From: Henricia sp. BOLD:AAB3569
Lineage: Eukaryota > Echinodermata > Asteroidea > Spinulosida > Echinasteridae
DNA length: 64,000 nucleotides
Reading direction: 5' to 3'
NCBI GenBank assembly: GCA_037783545.1
Contig: JBBELK010000573.1
Coordinates: forward strand, 434,001 to 498,000
Part shown: piece by piece, positions 51,201-62,216 of the stretch
Numbering within the stretch: position 1 is the first letter of the stretch
How the letters are laid out: the number at the start of each line of letters is the position of its first letter
Notes under the pieces: model-generated
The model's input: only the letters and a program-made list of their open reading frames with translations
Told to the model about the DNA's origin: nothing
Databases searched by the model: none
Position numbers and translations under genes: made by a program

Positions 51201-53896
51201 TGTCAATTTTTTATGACAAGTGCGCAATATAGAGAGTTTATGGCATGCAAAATTTGAAGTTCGTCGGAACATTTTTCGACCTCCAAATTTGCCGACGTTT
51301 GGACCACACTTTGACCAAATTGCCGAGCCAAACTGCGGTGCGTTAACGACAGTCCGAATGACTGAGCATGCGCACAACTCAGGAGTACCCCAAAGAGGTG
51401 TGTACAGACAGCCACGGTTTGCGTGAGAGCCGTCAGGAAGCCTCAACCCAGTTTTTTTTAAACTTTGAAATTTCTCTGCCATTTCCCGGCGAAAGTCTGT
51501 CAATTTTTTATGACAAGTGCGCAATATAGAGAGTTTAGGGCATGCAAAATTTAAAGTTCGTCGGAACATTTTTCGACCTCCAAATTTGCCGACGTTTGGA
51601 CCACACTTTGACCAAATTGCCGAGCCAAACTGCGGTGCGTTAACGACAGTCCGAATGACTGAGCATGCGCACAACTCAGGAGTACCCCAAAGAGGTGTGT
51701 ACAGACAGCCACGCTTTGCGCGAGAGCAGTCAGGAAGCCTCAACCCAGTTTTTTCTAAACTTTGAAATTTCTCTGCCATTTCCCGGCGAAAGTCTGTCAA
51801 TTTTTTATGACAAGTGCGCAATATAGAGAGTTTATGGCATGCAAAATTTGAAGTTCGTCGGAACATTTTTCGACCTCCAAATTTGCCGACGTTTGGACCA
51901 CACTTTGACCAAATTGCCGAGCCAAACTGCGGTGCGTTAACGACAGTCCGAATGACTGAGCATGCGCACAACTCAGGAGTACCCCAAAGAGGTGTGCACA
52001 GACAGCCACGCTTTGCGCGAGAGCAGTCAGGAAGCCTCAACCCAGTTTTTTTCTAAACTTTGAAATTTCTCTGCCATTTCCCGGCGAAAGTCTGTCAATT
52101 TTTTATGACAAGTGCGCAATATAGAGAGTTTATGGCATGCAAAATTTGAAGTTCGTCGGAACATTTTTCGACCTCCAAATTTGCCGACGTTTGGACCACA
52201 CTTTGACCAAATTGCCGAGCCAAACTGCGGTGCGTTAACGACAGTCCGAATGACTGAGCATGCGCACAACTCAGGAGTACCCCAAAGAGGTGTGTACAGA
52301 CAGCCACGGTTTGCGTGAGAGCCGTCAGGAAGCCTCAACCCAGTTTTTTCTAAACTTTGAAATTTCTCTGCCATTTCCCGGCGAAAGTCTGTCAATTTTT
52401 TATGACAAGTGCGCAATATAGAGAGTTTAGGGCATGCAAAATTTAAAGTTCGTCGGAACATTTTTCGACCTCCAAATTTGCCGACGTTTGGACCACACTT
52501 TGACCAAATTGCCGAGCCAAACTGCGGTGCGTTAACGACAGTCCGAATGACTGAGCATGCGCACAACTCAGGGGTACCACAAAGAGGTTTGTACAGACAG
52601 CCACGGTTTGCGCGAGAACAGTCAGGAAGCCTCAACCCAGTTTTTTTCTAAACTTTGAAATTTCTCTGCCATTTCCCGGCGAAAGTCTGTCATTTTTTTA
52701 TGACAAGTGCGCAATATAGAGAGTTTAGGGCATGCAAAATTTGAAGTTCGTCGGAACATTTTTCGACCTCAAAATTTGCCGACGTTTGGACCACACTTTG
52801 ACCAAATTGCCGAGCCAAACTGCGGTGCGTTAACGACAGTCCGAATGACTGAGCATGCGCACAACTCAGGAGTACCCCAAAGAGGTGTGTATACAGACAG
52901 CCACGGTTTGCGTGAGAGCAGTCAGGAAGCCTCAACCCAGTTTTTTCTAAACTTTGAAATTTCTCTGCCATTTCCCGGCGAAAGTCTGTCAATTTTTTAT
53001 GACAAGTGCGCAATATAGAGAGTTTAGGGCATGCAAAATTTGAAGTTCGTCGGAACATTTTTCGACCTCCAAATTTGCCGACGTTTGGACCACACTTTGA
53101 CCAAATTGCCGAGCCAAACTGCGGTGCGTTAACGACAGTCCGAATGACTGAGCATGCGCACAACTCAGGAGTACCCCAAAGAGGTGTGTACAGACAGCCA
53201 CGGTTTGCGCGAGAGCAGTCAGGAAGCCTCAACCCAGTTTTTTCTAAACTTTGAAATTTCTCTGCCATTTCCCGGCGAAAGTCTGTCAATTTTTTATGAC
53301 AAGTGCGCAATATAGAGAGTTTAGGGCATGCAAAATTTGAAGTTCGTCGGAACATTTTTGGACCTCCAAATTTGCCGACGTTTGGACCACACTTTGACCA
53401 AATTGCCGAGCCAAACTGCGGTGCGTTAACGACAGTCCGAATGACTGAGCATGCGCACAACTCAGGAGTACCCCAAAGAGGTGTGTACAGACAGCCACGG
53501 TTTGCGTGAGAGCCGTCAGGAAGCCTCAACCCAGTTTTTTCTAAACTTTGAAATTTCTCTGCCATTTCCCGGCGAAAGTCTGTCAATTTTTTATGACAAG
53601 TGCGCAATATAGAGAGTTTAGGGCATGCAAAATTTAAAGTTCGTCGGAACATTTTTCGACCTCCAAATTTGCCGACGTTTGGACCACACTTTGACCAAAT
53701 TGCCGAGCCAAACTGCGGTGCGTTAACGACAGTCCGAATGACTGAGCATGCGCACAACTCAGGAGTACCCCAAAGAGGTGTGTACAGACAGCCACGGTTT
53801 GCGCGAGAGCAGTCAGGAAGCCTCAACCCAGTTTTTTCTAAACTTTGAAATTTCTCTGCCATTTCCCGACGAAAGTCTGTCAATTTTTTATGACAA
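48250..53896. repeat. Mosaic domain with shuffled linked variants
   Basis: Variants that recur here: tttatggc (48,844; 49,438; 51,220; 51,814; 52,112), tttaaagttc (49,141; 51,517; 52,409; 53,600), attcagag (48,547; 49,735; 50,329), ctgcagtg with cagaaggcc (48,250; 49,438; 50,032), cacgctttg (49,141; 51,517; 51,814), agccgtcagg (48,844; 51,220; 52,112; 53,303). The pair at 49,735-50,328 repeats at 594 bp with aaataggtg and gtctgttaat intact. The tttatggc, tttaaagttc, tttatggc triplet at 48,844 recurs at 51,220, 2,376 bp (eight monomers) on. Several monomers join the left of one type to the right of another. Confidence 0.85.
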
Positions 53897-56800
53897 GTGC
53901 GCAATATAGAGAGTTTAGGGCATGCAAAATTTGAAGTTCGTCGGAACATTTTTCGACCTCCAAATTTGCCGACGTTTGGACCACACTTTGACCAAATTGC
54001 CGAGCCAAACTGCGGTGCGTTAACGACAGTCCGAATGACTGAGCATGCGCACAACTCAGGAGTACCCCAAAGAGGTGTGTACAGACAGCCACGGTTTGCG
54101 TGAGAGCAGTCAGGAAGCCTCAACCCAGTTTTTTCTAAACTTTGGAATTTCTCTGCCATTTCCCGACGAAAGTCTGTCAATTTTTTATGACAAGTGCGCA
54201 ATATAGAGAGTTTAGGGCATGCAAAATTTGAAGTTCGTCGGAACATTTTTCGACCTCCAAATTTGCCGACGTTTGGACCACACTTTGACCAAATTGCCGA
54301 GCCAAACTGCGGTGCGTTAACGACAGTCCGAATGACTGAGCATGCGCACAACTCAGGAGTACCCCAAAGAGGTGTGTACAGACAGCCACGGTTTGCGCGA
54401 GAGCAGTCAGGAAGCCTCAACCCAGTTTTTTCTAAACTTTTAAATTTCTCTGCCATTTCCCTGCGAAAGTCTGTCAATTTTTTATGACAAGTGCGCAATA
54501 TAGAGAGTTTAGGGCATGCAAAATTTGAAGTTCGTCGGAACATTTTTCGACCTCCAAATTTGCCGACGTTTGGACCACACTTTGACCAAATTGCCGAGCC
54601 AAACTGCGGTGCGTTAACGACAGTCCGAATGACTGAGCATGCGCACAACTCAGGAGTACCCCAAAGAGGTGTGTACAGACAGCCACGGTTTGCGTGAGAG
54701 CAGTCAGGAAGCCTCAACCCAGTTTTTTCTAAACTTTGAAATTTCTCTGCCATTTCCCGGCGAAAGTCTGTCAATTTTTTATGACAAGTGCGCAATATAG
54801 AGAGTTTAGGGCATGCAAAATTTGAAGTTCGTCGGAACATTTTTCGACCTCCAAATTTGCCGACGTTTGGACCACACTTTGACCAAATTGCCGAGCCAAA
54901 CTGCGGTGCGTTAACGACAGTCCGAATGACTGAGCATGCGCACAACTCAGGAGTACCCCAAAGAGGTGTGTACAGACAGCCACGGTTTGCGCGAGAGCAG
55001 TCAGGAAGCCTCAACCCAGTTTTTTCTAAACTTTGAAATTTCTCTGCCATTTCCCGGCGAAAGTCTGTCAATTGTTTATGACAAGTGCGCAATATAGAGA
55101 GTTTAGGGCATGCAAAATTTGAAGTTCGTCGGAACATTTTTCGACCTCCAAATTTGCCGACGTTTGGACCACACTTTGACCAAATTGCCGAGCCAAACTG
55201 CGGTGCGTTAACGACAGTCCGAATGACTGAGCATGCGCACAACTCAGGAGTACCCCAAAGAGGTGTGTACAGACAGCCACGGTTTGCGTGAGAGCAGTCA
55301 GGAAGCCTCAACCCAGTTTTTTCTAAACTTTGAAATTTCTCTGCCATTTCCCGGCGAAAGTCTGTCAATTTGTTATGACAAGTGCGCAATATAGAGAGTT
55401 TAGGGCATGCAAAATTTGAAGTTCGTCGGAACATTTTTCGACCTCCAAATTTGCCGACGTTTGGACCACACTTTGACCAAATTGCCGAGCCAAACTGCGG
55501 TGCGTTAACGACAGTCCGAATGACTGAGCATGCGCACAACTCAGGAGTACCCCAAAGAGGTGTGTACAGACAGCCACGGTTTGCGCGAGAGCAGTCAGGA
55601 AGCCTCAACCCAGTTTTTTCTAAACTTTGAAATTTCTCTGCCATTTCCCGGCGAAAGTCTGTCAATTTTTTATGACAAGTGCGCAATATAGAGAGTTTAG
55701 GGCATGCAAAATTTGAAGTTCGTCGGAACATTTTTCGACCTCCAAATTTGCCGACGTTTGGACCACACTTTGACCAAATTGCCGAGCCAAACTGCGGTGC
55801 GTTAACGACAGTCCGAATGACTGAGCATGCGCACAACTCAGGAGTACCCCAAAGAGGTGTGTACAGACAGCCACGGTTTGCGTGAGAGCAGTCAGGAAGC
55901 CTCAACCCAGTTTTTTCTAAACTTTGAAATTTCTCTGCCATTTCCCGGCGAAAGTCTGTCAATTTTTTATGACAAGTGCGCAATATAGAGAGTTTAGGGC
56001 ATGCAAAATTTGAAGTTCGTCGGAACATTTTTCGACCTCCAAATTTGCCGACGTTTGGACCACACTTTGACCAAATTGCCGAGCCAAACTGCGGTGCGTT
56101 AACGACAGTCCGAATGACTGAGCATGCGCACAACTCAGGAGTACCCCAAAGAGGTGTGTACAGACAGCCACGGTTTGCGTGAGAGCAGTCAGGAAGCCTC
56201 AACCCAGTTTTTTCTAAACTTTGAAATTTCTCTGCCATTTCCCGGCGAAAGTCTGTCAATTTTTTATAACAAGTGCGCAATATAGAGAGTTTAGGGCATG
56301 CAAAATTTGAAGTTCGTCGGAACATTTTTCGACCTCCAAATTTGCCGACGTTTGGACCACACTTTGACCAAATTGCCGAGCCAAACTGCGGTGCGTTAAC
56401 GACAGTCCGAATGACTGAGCATGCGCACAACTCAGGAGTACCCCAAAGAGGTGTGTACAGACAGCCACGGTTTGCGCGAGAGCAGTCAGGAAGCCTCAAC
56501 CCAGTTTTTTCTAAACTTTGAAATTTCTCTGCCATTTCCCGGCGAAAGTCTGTCAATTTTTTATGACAAGTGCGCAATATAGAGAGTTTAGGGCATGCAA
56601 AATTTGAAGTTCGTCGGAACATTTTTCGACCTCCAAATTTGCCGACGTTTGGACCACACTTTGACCAAATTGCCGAGCCAAACTGCGGTGCGTTAACGAC
56701 AGTCCGAATGACTGAGCATGCGCACAACTCAGGAGTACCCCAAAGAGGTGTGTACAGACAGCCACGGTTTGCGTGAGAGCAGTCAGGAAGCCTCAACCCA

Positions 56801-57163
56801 GTTTTTTCTAAACTTTGAAATTTCTCTGCCATTTCCCGGCGAAAGTCTGTCAATTTTTTATGACAAGTGCGCAATATAGAGAGTTTAGGGCATGCAAAAT
56901 TTGAAGTTCGTCGGAACATTTTTCGACCTCCAAATTTGCCGACGTTTGGACCACACTTTGACCAAATTGCCGAGCCAAACTGCGGTGCGTTGACGACAGT
57001 CCGAATGACTGAGCATGCGCACAACTCAGGAGTACCCCAAAGAGGTGTGTACAGACAGCCACGGTTTGCGTGAGAGCAGTCAGGAAGCCTCAACCCAGTT
57101 TTTTCTAAACTTTGAAATTTCTCTGCCATTTCCTGGCGAAAGTCTGTCAATTTTTTATAACAA
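53897..57163. repeat. Eleven near-consensus monomers
   Basis: Few variants and no clear higher-order period: cccgacgaaag before 53,897 and 54,194, acttttaaatt with ccctgcg before 54,491, ttgtttatg before 55,085, ttgttatg before 55,382, ttataacaag before 56,273, gttgacg in 56,867. Monomers ending gcgcgag and gcgtgag alternate irregularly. Each unit here is exactly 297 bp. Confidence 0.85.
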
Positions 57164-59244
57164 GTGCGCAATATAGAGAGTTTAGGGCATGCAAAATTTG
57201 AAGTTCGTCGGAACATTTTTCGACCTCCAAATTTGCCGACGTTTGGACCACACTTTGACCAAATTGCCGAGCCAAACTGCGGTGCGTTAACGACAGTCCG
57301 AATGACTGAGCATGCGCACAACTCAGGAGTACCCCAAAGAGGTGTGTACAGACAGCCATAGTTTGCGTGAGAGCAGTCAGGAAGCCTCAACCCAGTTTTT
57401 TCTAAACTTTGAAATTTCTCTGCCATTTCCCGGCGAAAGTCTGTCAATTTTTTATGACAAGTGCGCAATATAGAGAGTTTAGGGCATGCAAAATTTGAAG
57501 CTCGTCGGAAATTTTTTCGACCTCCAAATTTGCCGACGTTTGGACCACACTTTGACCAAATTGCCGAGCCAAACTGCGGTGCGTTAACGACAGTCCGAAT
57601 GACTGAGCATGCGCACAACTCAGGAGTACCCCAAAGAGGTGTGTACAGACAGCCACGGTTTGCGTGAGAGCAGTCAGGAAGCCTCAACCCAGTTTTTTCT
57701 AAACTTTGAAATTTCTCTGCCATTTCCCGGCGAAAGTCTGTCAATTTTTTTATGACAAGTGCGCAATATAGAGAGTTTAGGGCATGCAAAATTTGAAGTT
57801 CGTCGGAACATTTTTCGACCTCCAAATTTGCCGACGTTTGGACCACACTTTGACCAAATTGCCGAGCCAAACTGCGGTGCGTTATCGACAGTCCGAATGA
57901 CTGAGCATGCGCACAACTTAGGAGTACCCCAAAGAGGTGTGTACAGACAGCCACGGTTTGCGCGAGAGCAGTCAGGAAGCCACAACCCAGTTTTTTTCTA
58001 AACTTTGAAATTTCTCTGCCATTTCCCGGCGAAAGTCTGTCAATTTTTTATGACAAGTGCGCAATATAGAGAGTTTAGGGCATGCACAATTTGAAGTTCG
58101 TCGGAACATTTTTCGACCTCCAAATTTGCCGACGTTTGGACCACACTTTGACCAAATTGCCGAGCCAAACTGCGGTGCGTTAACGACAGTCCGAATGACT
58201 GAGCATGCGCACAACTCAGGAGTACCCCAAAGAGGTGTGTACAGACAGCCACGGTTTGCGCGAGAGCAGTCAGGAAGCCTCAACCCAGTTTTTTCTAAAC
58301 TTTGAAATTTCTCTGCCATTTCCCGGCGAAAGTCTGTCAATTTTTTATGACAAGTGCGCAATATAGAGAGTTTAGGGCATGCAAAATTTGAAGTTCGTCG
58401 GAACATTTTTCGACCTCCAAATTTGCCGACGTTTGGACCACACTTTGACCAAATTGCCGAGCCAAACTGCGGTGCGTTAACGACAGTCCGAATGACTGAG
58501 CATGCGCACAACTCAGGAGTACCCCAAAGAGGTGTGTACAGACAGCCACGGTTTGCGTGAGAGCAGTCAGGAAGCCTCAACCCAGTTTTTTCTAAACTTT
58601 GAAATTTCTCTGCCATTTCCCGGCGAGAGTCTGTCAATTTGTTATGACAAGTGCGCAATATAGAGAGTTTAGGGCATGCAAAATTTGAAGTTCGTCGGAA
58701 CATTTTTCGACCTCCAAATTTGCCGACGTTTGGACCACACTTTGACCAAATTGCCGAGCCAAACTGCGGTGCGTTAACGACAGTCCAAATGACTGAGCAT
58801 GCGCACAACGCAGGAGTACCCCAAAGAGGTGTGTACAGACAGCCACGGTTTGCGTGAGAGCAGTCAGGAACCCTCAACCCAGTTTTTTCTAAACTTTGAA
58901 ATTTCTCTGCCATTTCCCGGCGAAAGTCTGTCAATTTTTTATGACAAGTGCGCAATATAGAGAGTTTAGGGCATGCAAAATTTGAAGTTCGTCGGAACAT
59001 TTTTCGACCTCCAAATTTGCCGACGTTTGGACCACACTTTGACCAAATTGCCGAGCCAAACTGCGGTGCGTTAACGACAGTCCGAATGACTGAGCATGCG
59101 CACAACTCAGGAGTACCCCAAAGAGGTGTGTACATACAGCCACGGTTTGCGTGAGAGCAGTCAGGAAGCCTCAACCCAGTTTTTTCTAAACTTTGAAATT
59201 TCTCTGCCATTTCCCGGCGAAAGTCTGTCAATTTTTTATGACAA
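57164..59244. repeat. Seven-monomer higher-order repeat, copy 1 (2,081 bp)
   Basis: Marker order: gccatagttt (57,164 monomer); gaagctcg with ggaaatttttt (57,461); a seven-T run, gttatcgac, aacttagg and gccacaaccc (57,759); gcacaattt (58,057); plain (58,354); gcgagagtc, ttgttatg, gtccaaatg, aacgcagg and gaaccctc (58,651); tacatacag (58,948). All recur 2,081 bp downstream. The left breakpoint lies between 57,163 (ataac here, atgac in copy 2) and 57,358. Confidence 0.94.
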
Positions 59245-61325
59245 GTGCGCAATATAGAGAGTTTAGGGCATGCAAAATTTGAAGTTCGTCGGAACATTTT
59301 TCGACCTCCAAATTTGCCGACGTTTGGACCACACTTTGACCAAATTGCCGAGCCAAACTGCGGTGCGTTAACGACAGTCCGAATGACTGAGCATGCGCAC
59401 AACTCAGGAGTACCCCAAAGAGGTGTGTACAGACAGCCATAGTTTGCGTGAGAGCAGTCAGGAAGCCTCAACCCAGTTTTTTCTAAACTTTGAAATTTCT
59501 CTGCCATTTCCCGGCGAAAGTCTGTCAATTTTTTATGACAAGTGCGCAATATAGAGAGTTTAGGGCATGCAAAATTTGAAGCTCGTCGGAAATTTTTTCG
59601 ACCTCCAAATTTGCCGACGTTTGGACCACACTTTGACCAAATTGCCGAGCCAAACTGCGGTGCGTTAACGACAGTCCGAATGACTGAGCATGCGCACAAC
59701 TCAGGAGTACCCCAAAGAGGTGTGTACAGACAGCCACGGTTTGCGTGAGAGCAGTCAGGAAGCCTCAACCCAGTTTTTTCTAAACTTTGAAATTTCTCTG
59801 CCATTTCCCGGCGAAAGTCTGTCAATTTTTTTATGACAAGTGCGCAATATAGAGAGTTTAGGGCATGCAAAATTTGAAGTTCGTCGGAACATTTTTCGAC
59901 CTCCAAATTTGCCGACGTTTGGACCACACTTTGACCAAATTGCCGAGCCAAACTGCGGTGCGTTATCGACAGTCCGAATGACTGAGCATGCGCACAACTT
60001 AGGAGTACCCCAAAGAGGTGTGTACAGACAGCCACGGTTTGCGCGAGAGCAGTCAGGAAGCCACAACCCAGTTTTTTTCTAAACTTTGAAATTTCTCTGC
60101 CATTTCCCGGCGAAAGTCTGTCAATTTTTTATGACAAGTGCGCAATATAGAGAGTTTAGGGCATGCACAATTTGAAGTTCGTCGGAACATTTTTCGACCT
60201 CCAAATTTGCCGACGTTTGGACCACACTTTGACCAAATTGCCGAGCCAAACTGCGGTGCGTTAACGACAGTCCGAATGACTGAGCATGCGCACAACTCAG
60301 GAGTACCCCAAAGAGGTGTGTACAGACAGCCACGGTTTGCGCGAGAGCAGTCAGGAAGCCTCAACCCAGTTTTTTCTAAACTTTGAAATTTCTCTGCCAT
60401 TTCCCGGCGAAAGTCTGTCAATTTTTTATGACAAGTGCGCAATATAGAGAGTTTAGGGCATGCAAAATTTGAAGTTCGTCGGAACATTTTTCGACCTCCA
60501 AATTTGCCGACGTTTGGACCACACTTTGACCAAATTGCCGAGCCAAACTGCGGTGCGTTAACGACAGTCCGAATGACTGAGCATGCGCACAACTCAGGAG
60601 TACCCCAAAGAGGTGTGTACAGACAGCCACGGTTTGCGTGAGAGCAGTCAGGAAGCCTCAACCCAGTTTTTTCTAAACTTTGAAATTTCTCTGCCATTTC
60701 CCGGCGAGAGTCTGTCAATTTGTTATGACAAGTGCGCAATATAGAGAGTTTAGGGCATGCAAAATTTGAAGTTCGTCGGAACATTTTTCGACCTCCAAAT
60801 TTGCCGACGTTTGGACCACACTTTGACCAAATTGCCGAGCCAAACTGCGGTGCGTTAACGACAGTCCAAATGACTGAGCATGCGCACAACGCAGGAGTAC
60901 CCCAAAGAGGTGTGTACAGACAGCCACGGTTTGCGTGAGAGCAGTCAGGAACCCTCAACCCAGTTTTTTCTAAACTTTGAAATTTCTCTGCCATTTCCCG
61001 GCGAAAGTCTGTCAATTTTTTATGACAAGTGCGCAATATAGAGAGTTTAGGGCATGCAAAATTTGAAGTTCGTCGGAACATTTTTCGACCTCCAAATTTG
61101 CCGACGTTTGGACCACACTTTGACCAAATTGCCGAGCCAAACTGCGGTGCGTTAACGACAGTCCGAATGACTGAGCATGCGCACAACTCAGGAGTACCCC
61201 AAAGAGGTGTGTACATACAGCCACGGTTTGCGTGAGAGCAGTCAGGAAGCCTCAACCCAGTTTTTTCTAAACTTTGAAATTTCTCTGCCATTTCCCGGCG
61301 AAAGTCTGTCAATTTTTTATGACAA
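59245..61325. repeat. Seven-monomer higher-order repeat, copy 2 (2,081 bp)
   Basis: Direct adjacent copy of 57,164-59,244 with every rare marker preserved and no internal difference noticed by eye. The match ends between tacatacag at 61,212 and 61,520, where the next monomer reads gccacgg, not gccatag. Near identity makes this one of the youngest events in the window. Confidence 0.94.
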
Positions 61326-62216
61326 GTGCGCAATATAGAGAGTTTAGGGCATGCAAAATTTGAAGTTCGTCGGAACATTTTTCGACCTCCAAATTTGCCG
61401 ACGTTTGGACCACACTTTGACCAAATTGCCGAGCCAAACTGCGGTGCGTTAACGACAGTCCGAATGACTGAGCATGCGCACAACTCAGGAGTACCCCAAA
61501 GAGGTGTGTACAGACAGCCACGGTTTGCGCGAGAGCAGTCAGGAAGCCTCAACCCAGTTTTTTCTAAACTTTGAAATTTCTCTGCCATTTCCCGGCGAAA
61601 GTCTGTCAATTTTTTATGACAAGTGCGCAATATAGAGAGTTTAGGGCATGCAAAATTTGAAGTTCGTCGGAACATTTTTCGACCTCCAAATTTGCCGACG
61701 TTTGGACCACACTTTGACCAAATTGCCGAGCCAAACTGCGGTGCGTTAACGACAGTCCGAATGACTGAGCATGCGCACAACTCAGGAGTACCCCAAAGAG
61801 GTGTGTACAGACAGCCACGGTTTGCGTGAGAGCAGTCAGGAAGCCTCAACCCAGTTTTTTCTAAACTTTGAAATTTCTCTGCCATTTCCCGGCGAAAGTC
61901 TGTCAATTTTTTATGACAAGTGCGCAATATAGAGAGTTTAGGGAATGCAAAATTTGAAGTTCGTCGGAACATTTTTCGACCTCCAAATTTGCCGACGTTT
62001 GGACCACACTTTGACCAAATTGCCGAGCCAAACTGCGGTGCGTTAACGACAGTCCGAATGACTGAGCATGCGCACAACTCAGGAGTACCCCAAAGAGGTG
62101 TGTACAGACAGCCACGGTTTGCGTGAGAGCAGTCAGGAAGCCTCAACTTAGTTTTTTCTAAACTTTGAAATTTCTCTGCCATTTCCCGGCGAAAGTCTGT
62201 CAATTTTTTATAACAA
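61326..62216. repeat. Three linking monomers
   Basis: Close to consensus: the first ends gcgcgag, the third has gtttagggaatgc, which removes the first GCATGC, and a caacttag junction. Their order before a gccatag monomer resembles that of the three monomers at 56,273-57,163, so this stretch may be a further copy of that region at a spacing of about 5,053 bp. Confidence 0.75.
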
